The notes under the pieces were generated by a model. It was not told the origin of the DNA, ran no database searches, and saw only the letters and a program-made list of their open reading frames with translations. Source: Pseudofrankia coriaricola (GTDB lineage: Bacteria; Actinomycetota; Actinomycetes; Frankiales; Frankiaceae). From it: 64,000 bases of DNA. Position numbers and translations under genes: made by a program. The DNA is taken from NCBI RefSeq assembly GCF_001854805.1, contig NZ_MBLO01000210.1, positions 1-64,000 of the forward strand, read 5' to 3'. This document shows positions 1-8,843 of the stretch, piece by piece (the first letter of the stretch is position 1; the number at the start of each line of letters is the position of its first letter).

Positions 1-146
1 TCCGCGGCGACCGCACGAAACCGACAAAGTCGGCCCAAACTCGTCGACGGCCGGCGCTCCATCTGGCCGGCATGGCCAACCGGGAGAGCCGGTGTGACTC
101 CTTCGGCAACATCGAACAGGTCGCCGGCCGGCGTCGGTGGCTCATC
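1..146. other. Left edge, no gene recognised
   Basis: No frame on either strand here resembles a known protein, and the frames crossing it run on into the 69-bp repeats, so they are not credible genes. A gene end from outside the window cannot be excluded. Confidence 0.4.
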
Positions 147-215
147 AGTGATCCTGGGGACAACGGCCGCCGGGTGTGCGAAGGAAGATCATTTTCGCAC
201 ACCCTTTGGCCCTCT
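147..215 (+). repeat. 69-bp hairpin repeat, copy A1
   Basis: First of two head-to-tail identical copies. It begins AGTGATCCTGGGG and ends TTTGGCCCTCT. Its core is an 11-bp perfect inverted repeat, GGGTGTGCGAA paired with TTCGCACACCC, around a purine-rich loop (GGAAGATCATT). The same element occurs at 216, 2731, 2800, 11493 (minus) and 46677 (minus). Copies differ in the stem by paired changes, so a folded structure is probably selected. Function unknown. Confidence 0.9.
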
Positions 216-284
216 AGTGATCCTGGGGACAACGGCCGCCGGGTGTGCGAAGGAAGATCATTTTCGCACACCCTTTGGCCCTCT
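216..284 (+). repeat. 69-bp hairpin repeat, copy A2
   Basis: Exact tandem duplicate of the copy immediately to its left and identical to the minus-strand copy at 46677-46745. The junction reads CTCT|AGTG, so each copy begins directly after a T. This could reflect the insertion or duplication mechanism. Confidence 0.9.
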
Positions 285-828
285 AGGCCAAAGCGCGGCC
301 ACCACCAGAACGCCCAGAGAAGCACAGAAACAGCAACGCCGGCTGGCCCCACCCGCGACCAGCCGGCCCGCCACGATCACACCAAGTCCGCAAGCCCAGG
401 GAGCCCGGGGGCCGGCCCCCCACATTCCTCACGGCCCACCGGCGCCCAACCCCAAGCAACCCATACACCACGCGCAGAAGCCTGACGCGCCGACTCCCTG
501 AATGGCCCACCGCCCCGACTCGTGACCCTCGGCCAAGTCGAGTCGAGTTAGGCCGACGTCCGGATCACGACCGAGCATCGGCCACTTCGCAACGTCCCGG
601 CGAAGCCTCACGAGCCACCCGCCCGATTCGCCGGCCGGCCCGGAAGACAACTCCCACAAACTGCCCTAGAGGTAGAGGGCCCGCTCCGTCGAGCGAAGCT
701 CGACATCGGGGCCCGGGCCACCCCGCGGACCAATATCACGGGCCCACGGGAAGCTGACCGGAGGTCAGCGAACAGGCCTCCCCACCTCGACCACCCGAAG
801 GGCGGCGAGCAAGGTAACCCCAAGCAGA
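285..828. other. Gene-free stretch downstream of lsr2
   Basis: About 540 bp with no frame showing recognisable protein features. It lies beyond the 3' end of lsr2. Open frames exist on both strands, as expected at this GC content, but none has a good ribosome site or familiar motif. Confidence 0.5.
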
Positions 829-1173
829 CTAGTGGGCCTTCTCGTACGCCTCGACGATGTTGGAGGCGATACGGCCGCGGTCACTCACGGTGTAGCCGTT
901 GCTGCGCGCCCACTCACGAATGTCGGCGGTACGGTCCGTTCCGCCGCCACGGCGAGAAGGCGTCCGGGCCACGACACGACGGCCGCCAGAGGCACGCCCA
1001 CCGGAACGACGGGCCGCACCCACGAACGGGGCCAGCGACTCACGCAACTTGGTCGCGTTCTTCTCGGAGAGGTCGATCTCATACTGCGCGCCGTCCAGGC
1101 CGAACCGGACTGTCTCGTCGGCCTCTTCGCCACTGAGATCGTCAATCAACGAGACGATGGTCTTCTGAGCCAT
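829..1173 (-). CDS. lsr2: Nucleoid-associated protein Lsr2
   Basis: Lsr2 bridges DNA and silences AT-rich, often horizontally acquired genes in actinobacteria (H-NS analogue). The 114-residue protein is of family length. Residues 1-55 form the dimerisation domain (starting MAQKTIVSLIDDLSGEEAD), followed by a basic Gly/Arg linker and a C-terminal DNA-binding region (about 80-114) with the RGR motif (RGRIASNI) that enters the minor groove. The start is firm: AAGGAG at 1180-1185 lies seven bases before the ATG. Upstream is a leader of about 50 nt with a tandem 13-bp direct repeat. It appears monocistronic. Confidence 0.97.
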   Translation of the reverse strand: MAQKTIVSLIDDLSGEEADETVRFGLDGAQYEIDLSEKNATKLRESLAPFVGAARRSGGRASGGRRVVARTPSRRGGGTDRTADIREWARSNGYTVSDRGRIASNIVEAYEKAH

Positions 1174-1194
1174 GCCACACTCCTTCAGGTCAGC

Positions 1195-1220
1195 GGATCC
1201 CAGAACTGGATCCCAGAACT
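1195..1220 (-). repeat. Tandem 13-bp direct repeat in the lsr2 leader
   Basis: GGATCCCAGAACT occurs twice in immediate succession on the plus strand (1195-1207 and 1208-1220). It sits between the putative -10 of lsr2 and its Shine-Dalgarno site, so it would be transcribed as part of the leader. It may bind a regulator in DNA or RNA form. Role inferred from position only. Confidence 0.7.
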
Positions 1221-1229
1221 CACGCGTCT

Positions 1230-1236
1230 AGTATTA
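1230..1236 (-). promoter_or_regulatory. Putative -10 element of lsr2
   Basis: On the minus strand this reads TAATACT, close to the actinobacterial TANNNT consensus. It lies about 57 bp upstream of the lsr2 ATG. No convincing -35 hexamer is visible. Confidence 0.35.
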
Positions 1237-2149
1237 CCACGAGAACACCCGGATGCGTCACGACTGGTTGGATCGAGCCGGCGAGCCGGGCTGGTGGATC
1301 CTGTTCGCGCGCGAGCCGATCGACCTGCTTCCCAAGAGCCACAATGTCTGTTGGCGGGACTGTCCTCGTCCGAATGCCGAGCTTCGCACGGCGGACGGAC
1401 ACGCCTCGTGCAAGAGCCCGACTCCGCCAACGACGCCAGCGGGAAGCCGGACAGCCCAACCAGGTGCACGGAAAGGCATGATCGAGGCCCGCTGCCCGCC
1501 GCTTGCGCCGAGTCCACCGTTTCAGCCGCGCCCATGGTTCGAACCGGCGGGCCGACGGCACCACGTCGAATCGGTGGACGAGGCGGTTTGGCTGCTTCGG
1601 CCCTGGGTGTGATGTCCATCAAGCGGGACAGGGCTCCCCGATGCCCAGCTTCCTCGTTCGGCCGCGATGGCGGTGGCGATGCCGAACCGACGGAAGGCGG
1701 GCCGTCAGGAGGATGTGTCAGCGGAACCCAAAGAGTCTGCCGACGCGGGGACGATAGAGGACTGGTCATGTCAACGGAATCTCAGACCCGAAAGTTCGCG
1801 GCGATGGGGGCAGATGGGCCACAGGGGCGCATGGGTGCCACCGCCCGCGTGCTCCGCACGGACCGCGCAGGCTGGTCGGTCCGGTCCGATTGCGCGGCAA
1901 ACGATGGGCCGTGCCAGCGGGCTTTGGCTCGCTACTGTCGGCGCTCCCGGCCCAGCGTGGACGCTATCGGCTGGGCTTTGGCTGCCTCGCGGAGGGCAGG
2001 AACCTCATGGCACAAATGGGAAACTGGACCCATCGCCCGCCTGAACCGCACACCAGCGCGCCTTTCGCGCGCATCCGGTGGGCTACTAACAGCTACCAGA
2101 TGACCTACCGGATGAGTAGTCCGATTCCGCTCCTTCGAGTAGCCACCCG
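1237..2149. other. Gene-free stretch between lsr2 and the PIN-like gene
   Basis: About 900 bp without a supportable gene. Long frames on both strands have atypical Ser/Arg-rich composition and no known motif. A short phrase, GGGCTTTGGCT, occurs twice near 1919 and 1974. Nothing else is recognised. Confidence 0.45.
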
Positions 2150-2662
2150 GTGATGGCAGCGCGAACCTGGGTGATCGACGCGGCGAACGTGGTGGGCGCC
2201 CGGCCCGACGGATGGTGGCGCGACCGGCCGGGTGCCGCGGCGCGGCTGCATGCGCGCGTTCTGCGGCTCCTCGCCGCCGCCGACTGGCCGGCGGACCTGG
2301 CCGGGCAGGACGAGGCGCCGGCGCGGGTCGTGCTGGTCCTGGAAGGCGCCGCGAGGGCAGGCGTCGAACCCGGCACCGTTTCACCCAGGGCGCGCCCGCC
2401 CGACGCGCATCCGGATGAGGCGCATCCGGACGGGAACGGCTCGCCAGACGAGGAGACGGATGGCCCACGCGCCGCCGGCGTGACACTGGCCGTGGTTCAT
2501 GCGCCTGGCGCGGGCGACGACGCGATCGTGGCCGAGGCCGGGGATGCCGAGCCACCGGTCCTGGCCTTCACCTCGGACCGTGCCTTACGGGAGCGGCTCG
2601 TCGAGGCCGGCGCGCGCGTTCGCGGCGCCGGCTCCCTCTGGGCTCTCCTGGACGAGACGTAG
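2150..2662 (+). CDS. PIN/NYN-domain-like protein
   Basis: 170 residues opening with WVIDAANVVGARPDGWWRDR, a typical start for small actinobacterial PIN/NYN-fold proteins (sometimes annotated as NTP pyrophosphohydrolase). Acidic residues that could bind metal are D10 in the first strand, the GAGDDAIV segment near residue 120 and TSDRALRERL near 142. The middle (about 75-110) is an Asp/Pro/His-rich low-complexity insertion. The start could be GTG 2150 or ATG 2153. Nuclease activity is inferred from the fold only. The gene stands alone, followed by a tandem pair of 69-bp repeats. Confidence 0.65.
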   Translation: MMAARTWVIDAANVVGARPDGWWRDRPGAAARLHARVLRLLAAADWPADLAGQDEAPARVVLVLEGAARAGVEPGTVSPRARPPDAHPDEAHPDGNGSPDEETDGPRAAGVTLAVVHAPGAGDDAIVAEAGDAEPPVLAFTSDRALRERLVEAGARVRGAGSLWALLDET

Positions 2663-2730
2663 CGAGCGCCGTCGCCTTTCCCTCCCCCGCCCGCCGAGCC
2701 CGCGGTGTCGACGAGGCACAGGGACCCCTT

Positions 2731-2799
2731 AGTGCTTCTGGGGACGGGGGCCTCCGGAGGTGCGAAGGAGGAGCATTTTCGCACCTCCTTTGGCCCTCT
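2731..2799 (+). repeat. 69-bp hairpin repeat, copy B1
   Basis: A diverged subtype of the repeat at 147: same length, same ends (AGTG...TTTGGCCCTCT), same loop pattern. The stem is GGAGGTGCGAA / TTCGCACCTCC. Relative to copy A, the third stem pair changes from G-C to A-T and the fourth from T-A to G-C, so pairing is preserved. It lies about 70 bp after the stop of the PIN-like gene. Confidence 0.9.
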
Positions 2800-2868
2800 A
2801 GTGCTTCTGGGGACGGGGGCCTCCGGAGGTGCGAAGGAGGAGCATTTTCGCACCTCCTTTGGCCCTCT
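2800..2868 (+). repeat. 69-bp hairpin repeat, copy B2
   Basis: Exact tandem duplicate of 2731-2799. Both tandem pairs (A and B) are internally identical but differ from each other, so duplication happened separately at each locus or the pairs are homogenised by conversion. Confidence 0.9.
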
Positions 2869-3109
2869 AGGCGAGACACCGCGGCCCGGCATTCAACGAG
2901 CACGGGCGGCCAAAGCGGCCCATACGGCCGGCTGGCGCCCTATCAGGGGATGGCGCGGCAGAAAGACCGGGCGGACGCCACCTCGCCGCAGAAGGCGGCG
3001 TGGCGGCTCGCGCGGCCGCGCCACAGTCGCCGGCGGGATACCGGAATCAGCATGCGTACGCCGAAGTCCTCTCCGCCGGCCGGCAGCCAGTCGGCTCCCG
3101 GTCCGTTCC

Positions 3110-3931
3110 TCAGGCGGTGGCGGCGGCTCGCGGGCGGGGCGGGCGGGCTGCGAGCCGGGCCGCGTAGCGGCCCGCCGCGGCGGTGATCTCGAGCGGGATT
3201 CCGAAGCACTCCGAGAGCGGGCCGGCGGTGAGCGTCTCCTCGACCGGCCCGGCCGCCACGATCCGGCCGTCACGCAGCAGGAGGGCGTGGGTCACGCCCG
3301 CCGGGATCTCCTCGACGTGGTGGCTCACCAGCACCATGGCCGGCGCGGTGGGGTCGGCGGCGAACCGGGTGAGCCGGCGCAGCAGCGCTTCCCTGGCACC
3401 GAGGTCGAGCCCGGAGGCCGGCTCGTCGAGCAGCAGCAGCTCTGGGTCGGTCATCAGGGCGCGGGCGATCGCGACCCGCTTGCGTTCCCCCTCGGAGAGG
3501 GTGCCGTACCGGCGGCCCAACAGCGCCCCACAGCCGAACTGGCGCAGCAGCTCGGCGGCCCTGGTCACGTCGATGTCGTCGTAGTGCTCGTGGCCGCGGC
3601 CGAGCACCGACCAGGCCGCCGTGAGCACCGCGTCCAGGACCCGCTCGTCCGCCGGCGGCGTCTCGGTGAGCGCGGGGCTGACCAGACCGACGCGGTAGCG
3701 CAGCTCACGCATGTCCACCGTGCCAAGCCGGGAGCCGAACAGGTCGACCGCGCCGCCGGTCGGGAACAGCCGGCCCGCCGCGACCAGCAGCAGCGTCGTC
3801 TTGCCCGCGCCGTTCGGGCCGAGCACCACCCACCGCTGACCAGCCGACACCGACCAGTTGACCTCGGACAGCAACGCCGCCCCGTCGCGCCGCACAGTGA
3901 CAGCCTCGAGGCACACGATCGTGTCCGCCAT
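3110..3931 (-). CDS. ABC transporter ATP-binding protein
   Basis: 273-residue ABC ATPase. Walker A GPNGAGKTT (about residue 40), signature LSEGERKR, Walker B LLLLDEPASGLD and switch His in VSHHVEE are all present, so it should hydrolyse ATP. No membrane partner is adjacent, so the substrate cannot be named; architecture resembles lone molybdate/iron-type ATPases. The start MADTIVCLEAV at 3931 is preferred from alignment with the family; an in-frame ATG at 3952 would add seven residues. Neither has a clear Shine-Dalgarno sequence. It lies 55 bp downstream of the SpoIIE phosphatase gene on the same strand and may be co-transcribed. Confidence 0.88.
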   Translation of the reverse strand: MADTIVCLEAVTVRRDGAALLSEVNWSVSAGQRWVVLGPNGAGKTTLLLVAAGRLFPTGGAVDLFGSRLGTVDMRELRYRVGLVSPALTETPPADERVLDAVLTAAWSVLGRGHEHYDDIDVTRAAELLRQFGCGALLGRRYGTLSEGERKRVAIARALMTDPELLLLDEPASGLDLGAREALLRRLTRFAADPTAPAMVLVSHHVEEIPAGVTHALLLRDGRIVAAGPVEETLTAGPLSECFGIPLEITAAAGRYAARLAARPPRPRAAATA

Positions 3932-3986
3932 GGCGCTCACGTTACCGGGCATCTGGCGCCGGACAGCCGGCGGTGGCCGGTCCTCC

Positions 3987-6900
3987 CTACGGGGCCGACG
4001 CGAGCGCCGCCGGGCCGATCTCGGCCCAGACGACCTTGCCGTCCGCGGTCGGGCGGACCCCCCAGCGGTCGGCGAGCGTGGCGACCAGCTCCAGGCCCCG
4101 GCCGGCCTCCTGGTCGGCACCGGCGTGCCGGCGCCGGGGCAGCCGCCCGCCGCCGTCCGCGACCTCGACCACGACCCGGTCGGCGAGCCTACGGACCCGG
4201 GCGTCGATCGGCTGCCGGCCATGCGCGACCGCGTTGCCGACCAGCTCGGACAGGACGAGCACCGCCGTCTCCAGGGCCTCGGCCGGCAGCGACCAGTCGG
4301 ACAGCGCGGCGCGGGCCGCGGCGCGGGCCGGCGCGACGTCGGCGGCGCCGCCGTCGACCGCGATCTCCACCGTCGCGCCGGGCGGCGGCGGCGCGGGGAG
4401 GCGGGCCAGCAGCAGGGCGGCATCGGCGGCGAGGGCCTCGCCCGCGGGCGAGGCGCCCGGCCGCTGGCCAGGCTCGGCGGGACCGCCAACCGGGCCGAGC
4501 ACGGCCAACGCGTCATCCGCGAGCTCCGGAAGCGGCGCCCCCGGACGAGCGAGCGCGCCGGCGAGCTGGGACACCCCGGCGTCGAGCTCACGGCCGCCGG
4601 CGGCCACTAGGCCGTCGGTGAACAGCGCCAGCAGCCAGTCGGGGCCGAGCCTGACGACGTACTCCTTCACGTCGTCGCGCCGGGAGCCGAGCGGCGGCCC
4701 CACCTCCATGTAGAGCCGGGAGACGAGCCCATCCGGTGCGACCACCAGCGGCGGCGGGTGCCCGGCGCTGGCGAGCGTCACCCGGCCGCTGTCGGCCTCG
4801 ACGACCGCGTAGATACAGGTGGCGAGCTGACCGGGGACGCCGTCCTCCACGGCCCCGCCAGCCGCCTCGGCCCCAGCAGCCGCGACGGCACCGCCGGCCG
4901 GGACAGCACTGCGGGCGAGGCCCGCCCGCCCGGACGGCTGGTACTCGTCCGCGAGGTCGGCGAGCACGCCGTCGAGCAGGGTGATCACCTCGTGGGGCGG
5001 AAGGTCCAGGCGCGCGCAGGCCCGCACCGAGGCGCGAAGCGCCTCCATCGCCGCCGCGGCGACCTCACCGCTCGCCGCGATGTTGCCGATCACCAGCCCG
5101 GCCCGGCCGGCGCCGAGATCCACCACGTCATACCAGTCCCAGCTCGTGTTCCCCTCGCCCGCCTGGTAGCGCGCGGCGACCGCGATACCAGCCGGCGTGA
5201 GCGCCCGCCGCGGCGCGGACCGCCGGCTGGCCGCCAGCGCGCGCGGCGCGGCGGCCGCGGCAAGCTCCGCCCGGTCGACCGCCTCGGCGGCGCGCCCGGC
5301 CAGCTCGCCGAGCAGGGCGAGGTCCTGCTCGGCCAGCGGTGGGCGTTCCCCCACCGCGGCCAGCAGCACGACCCCCACCGGGCGGCCACGACGCAGGATC
5401 GGCGCCGCGGCCACGGTGTGCGCCCCGGCCCTGCGCGCCCAGCGCACCTCGTCCGCCGACGAGGCCGACAGCGCTCGCCTGGCCGGTTCCTCGCCGGCGG
5501 CGGCCCCAGGAACAGACCTGCCCGCGTCACGCAAGGTGCTAAGCCGCGGCCCGCCGGCGGCGAACGCCTGGGCGACGGTGCTGGCCGCTGGCCAGCGGAC
5601 GGGCCGTGGGCTCGGCGGGCCTTCGATGCCCGGCGCGGCGGCGGCCGCCACCCGCAGCAACGCGGGCGCGGCTGGGGCTCCCGCCGGATCGACGGATCCG
5701 GCGGGCAGGGCTGAGCTGGTGCCGTTCTTGCCGCCGTCGCCGGGCACGGCGCCGGGCAGGCCGCCGGGCACGCCGCCGGGCACGGCACCCTGCTCGCCGA
5801 CCGCGGCGTCCCGGCCGTCGCCGGCGGTCGCGGGGTCGGCGAGCAGGTAAACCGCGCACAGGTCGGCGATCTCGCCGACGGCAGCCTCGGCGAGGGCACG
5901 CAGAGCCCGGTCCGGAGTGACGGCCGCCGCGGGCGCCGCCTGAGCGGCCGGGTCGGCGACGGCGGCCGCGTTCATGGCGGTGGTGACAGCGGCCAGCACC
6001 TCCAGCCTGCGGGCGGCCCGGTCGGCGTCGGCGCGCGCGGAGGCGGTGTGCTCCTGGGCGACGCGGCCGGCGGCGGCCTGCGCGAGCGCCCCTTCGAACA
6101 GCGCGGCCCGCTCGAAGGCGAGCGCGCACTGGTCGGCGAGCAGCTCCAGGTAGCCCCGCTCATCCAGGCTGAAGTCCCTGGCGGACGGGAAGCCGAACAT
6201 CAGCACGCCGGTGGGGGCGTCGCCGCTGGCCAGCGGCAGCAGCGCCCAGGCCCGGTCGTCGGAGGCGCCCACGGCCGCGACCAGGTCGGGGACCGGCCAG
6301 CGCGCGGTCAGCTCCTCGCGGCTGGACAGGAAGAGCGGCCGCCGGCCGCGCACCACCTCGGCGGCCGGGTGGACCGCGCCGAGGCTGATCCGCGACCAGC
6401 GCGCCGCGTACTCGGCCGAGTAGCCCTGCAGGGCGCGGAAGGTCAGCTGTTCGCGCCCGTCGTCGATGAGCGCGACGCCCCGGCCGGAGGCGCCGAGCGC
6501 CCGGCCGGCGTCCATGATGACCGCGACCACGTCGTCGCTGGTCACGGCCCTGGCCAGCGCCGCGGTGATCCGCTGGATCTGCTCGACCCGGTCGGTGGTG
6601 ACCCGCACCCGTCCGGAGGCCGACTCGCTGGCGGCCTGGGCCGCGCGCAGCTCGGTGATGTCGGTCAGGGCACCCACCCACTCGCCGCCGCCCGCGGCCG
6701 CGAGCGCCCGTGCCGTCATGACCCGCTCGGCACCGTCGGCGCCCAGCACCCGGAACTCGGCCTCGAAGCTCTCCCCGCGCTCCACCGCGCTCTGCCAGGC
6801 GCGGCGAACCGTGTCCCGGTCACCCGGGTGGACGGCGTCAAGCCAGCCGAGCCCGTCGGACTGGGCGCGCCGCTGACCGGTCACCGCCCGCCAGCGCGGC

Positions 6901-8543
6901 ATGTCGCCGTCGAAGGCACCGTCCGGCCCGGCCCTCAGTACATCGGACGCGACGGCTTCGGCCAGCAGCCGCAGGCGCTCACGCTCGCGCGTCGCCTCCT
7001 GCTCGGCCTCCCGGCGGCCACTCACGTCGATCGCGACGAACACCGCGCCCAGCGGCATGCCACCGGGCCCCGCCACCGGGTACCAGCTGGCCTGCCACGT
7101 CTGGGTCGGCCCGGCGCCGCCGGTCGCGACGCTCATTTCCAGATCACCGACCGCCTCACCGGAACGCAGCGCGCGGCCGAGCAAGGTGGCCAGCTCGTGG
7201 CCGATCTCTCCCAGCAGTTCGGGCGCGGTGCGGCCGATGTGGTCGGCGACCGGCCGGCCGTTGAGCCGGGCCAACACGTCGTTGACGCGTACGTACCGGC
7301 CGGAGGCGTCATGGAACGCGAGCGCGATCGGCGCCTGGCTGAACAGCGTCTCGGCGACCGCGGCCGACGTCGGCAGCGCGCCACCGACGGGGCCGCCCGC
7401 GGGCGGCACCGCGGGTGGCCCCGTCTGCGCGCCGCCCTGGCCGGGGCCGCCCGATGACGGACCGGACTGACCGGGCTGGCCCATCTGGCTGGCTCCGCCG
7501 CCCGGCATTCCCGCCGACGCCACGGCGAGCGCCGAGGGCGGAGCAGGCGGAGGCGGAGGCGGGAACGGCGCGGCTCCGGGGGGCGCCGACGCCGCCTGGC
7601 CGGCGAACGGCGGAAGCTCGCCCGGCGGGTAGCTGGGCGGGGGCGGCGGTGTGGTGGCGAGCCCAGGTGACGCCGGGCGAGCCGCCTCGGGCACCGCCGA
7701 GCGCGCCGATGGCTCGGCCGGGGCTGCCGGGGGGGCCGAGGTGGGGTGCCGTGCGGCCGGGCCGTACGAGTCCTGTCCAAAGGCCTGCCGCGCGGCGGAC
7801 ACGTCGCCGTAGCCGCCGGACGCGGCGGGCTGTCCCTGGCCGGCGGGTGCCGCGACGTCGAAGCCGGCGGCGTACCCGGCGTCCGGCCCCCGGTCGTGGC
7901 CGCGGGCTTCCTGAGGATGCTCGTACCCGGGCTCCGGGCCGCGGGCGTAGTTAGCGGACTCGTAGCCGCCGGCGTTCCCGCCCGCCGCGGGGGCGCCGTA
8001 GCCGCCTTGGCCGGCGCCGCCGTAGCCGCCGGCGGCGTACGAGCCGGCGTCATACGAGCCGTGGTCGTACTGGCCCTCGCCATACGCGCCGGTGCGGTAG
8101 GCCCCGTTCTGGTAGGGGTCGTAGGCGTTGGGGGCGTAGGCACCGTTGCTCGGTCCACCGTTGCTGGCGGTGTCGCCACCATGGGCGCCGTTGCTGGGGG
8201 CGCCCTCGTACCCGGCCCGCGCGCCGCCGCCGGCGTCGGGATAGGGGGAACCGGCCGGCCGGTTCGGCGGCTGCGCGAGCCCGGCGATGTGTCCCTGCTC
8301 CGGGCGGGCCGCGGCGGCCGGCGGCCAGACCGCTGACGTGCTCCAGTCCTGGCCGCCGTTCCAGTGCCGGTCGCTCCACTCCTGGCCACCTGACGGCGTC
8401 GCCGGCGGCCACGGCGCCGCGCCGGACCGCGGGTCCGCGTCCTCTGGGGCGACGAATCCGTGTTCCGGCCAAGGCGAGACGTACCCGCCACCCTGGCCCG
8501 CTGGCTGGCGTCCGGACGGCTCGGCGGCAGAGGACGACGTCAT
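3987..8543 (-). CDS. Multisensor PP2C/SpoIIE-family phosphatase with HATPase domain
   Basis: A 1518-residue signalling protein. Residues 1 to about 390 are a low-complexity Gly/Ala/Pro/Tyr-rich region without hydrophobic segments. Then come two PAS domains (about 395-510 and 520-635), a GAF domain (655-810), a second GAF-like region (835-1090), a SpoIIE/PP2C phosphatase (1115-1370, with DWYDV and the conserved FTDGL) and a HATPase_c domain (1395-1510; N-box ELVGNAVAHG, G1 VADGGGRLP, G2 GRGLELV). Such proteins regulate anti-anti-sigma factors by dephosphorylation, and the kinase domain resembles anti-sigma RsbW. No partner gene lies nearby. The ATG at 8543 is the first in frame. Confidence 0.9.
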   Translation of the reverse strand: MTSSSAAEPSGRQPAGQGGGYVSPWPEHGFVAPEDADPRSGAAPWPPATPSGGQEWSDRHWNGGQDWSTSAVWPPAAAARPEQGHIAGLAQPPNRPAGSPYPDAGGGARAGYEGAPSNGAHGGDTASNGGPSNGAYAPNAYDPYQNGAYRTGAYGEGQYDHGSYDAGSYAAGGYGGAGQGGYGAPAAGGNAGGYESANYARGPEPGYEHPQEARGHDRGPDAGYAAGFDVAAPAGQGQPAASGGYGDVSAARQAFGQDSYGPAARHPTSAPPAAPAEPSARSAVPEAARPASPGLATTPPPPPSYPPGELPPFAGQAASAPPGAAPFPPPPPPAPPSALAVASAGMPGGGASQMGQPGQSGPSSGGPGQGGAQTGPPAVPPAGGPVGGALPTSAAVAETLFSQAPIALAFHDASGRYVRVNDVLARLNGRPVADHIGRTAPELLGEIGHELATLLGRALRSGEAVGDLEMSVATGGAGPTQTWQASWYPVAGPGGMPLGAVFVAIDVSGRREAEQEATRERERLRLLAEAVASDVLRAGPDGAFDGDMPRWRAVTGQRRAQSDGLGWLDAVHPGDRDTVRRAWQSAVERGESFEAEFRVLGADGAERVMTARALAAAGGGEWVGALTDITELRAAQAASESASGRVRVTTDRVEQIQRITAALARAVTSDDVVAVIMDAGRALGASGRGVALIDDGREQLTFRALQGYSAEYAARWSRISLGAVHPAAEVVRGRRPLFLSSREELTARWPVPDLVAAVGASDDRAWALLPLASGDAPTGVLMFGFPSARDFSLDERGYLELLADQCALAFERAALFEGALAQAAAGRVAQEHTASARADADRAARRLEVLAAVTTAMNAAAVADPAAQAAPAAAVTPDRALRALAEAAVGEIADLCAVYLLADPATAGDGRDAAVGEQGAVPGGVPGGLPGAVPGDGGKNGTSSALPAGSVDPAGAPAAPALLRVAAAAAPGIEGPPSPRPVRWPAASTVAQAFAAGGPRLSTLRDAGRSVPGAAAGEEPARRALSASSADEVRWARRAGAHTVAAAPILRRGRPVGVVLLAAVGERPPLAEQDLALLGELAGRAAEAVDRAELAAAAAPRALAASRRSAPRRALTPAGIAVAARYQAGEGNTSWDWYDVVDLGAGRAGLVIGNIAASGEVAAAAMEALRASVRACARLDLPPHEVITLLDGVLADLADEYQPSGRAGLARSAVPAGGAVAAAGAEAAGGAVEDGVPGQLATCIYAVVEADSGRVTLASAGHPPPLVVAPDGLVSRLYMEVGPPLGSRRDDVKEYVVRLGPDWLLALFTDGLVAAGGRELDAGVSQLAGALARPGAPLPELADDALAVLGPVGGPAEPGQRPGASPAGEALAADAALLLARLPAPPPPGATVEIAVDGGAADVAPARAAARAALSDWSLPAEALETAVLVLSELVGNAVAHGRQPIDARVRRLADRVVVEVADGGGRLPRRRHAGADQEAGRGLELVATLADRWGVRPTADGKVVWAEIGPAALASAP

Positions 8544-8843
8544 GGGTCCCGATTGTCGACGGTGGGAACATGTTGTGTGGAACCGGGCCGAACCCTGCGG
8601 CCCCCGCGCGACAGGGAACGAGTTCTCGGCGAGCGCCGAAGACGCCCGACCAGCCCGTCAGCCCACCCACGCTGCCGCCATCGGCGACCGGTTGGTCCCG
8701 ATTCGCACCATCTGGTATCCGCGGCGACATACAGACGTCACAATCCGCGCCGCATGCCGTCGTCGATGCAGGCGGTCCGGTGAAGTGTGAGCCTGCTGAC
8801 GATGTCGCCGGATGGCGTCAGCGAACGACGTCGACGGACGGCG
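8544..8843. other. Intergenic, upstream of the SpoIIE phosphatase
   Basis: 300 bp between the phosphatase start and the 3' end of the Pat-like gene. It should hold the phosphatase promoter; a weak TTGTGA-N18-GATACC pair is visible on the minus strand around 8715-8745. No gene seen. Confidence 0.3.

Noticed and set aside
147-284. CRISPR array
   Set aside because: The 69-bp units are directly abutted with no spacers, occur in pairs only, and have no cas genes nearby.
72-501. Two overlapping plus-strand frames across the left repeats
   Set aside because: They translate both copies of the 69-bp repeat and have no ribosome site or conserved domain. Frames through repeats are expected by chance here.
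832-2103. Long plus-strand frame antisense to lsr2
   Set aside because: Composition is that of an antisense shadow, and Lsr2 on the other strand is certain.
2705-4621. 638-codon plus-strand frame
   Set aside because: It begins in the B repeats and runs antisense to the ABC ATPase and phosphatase genes, with no recognisable domain.
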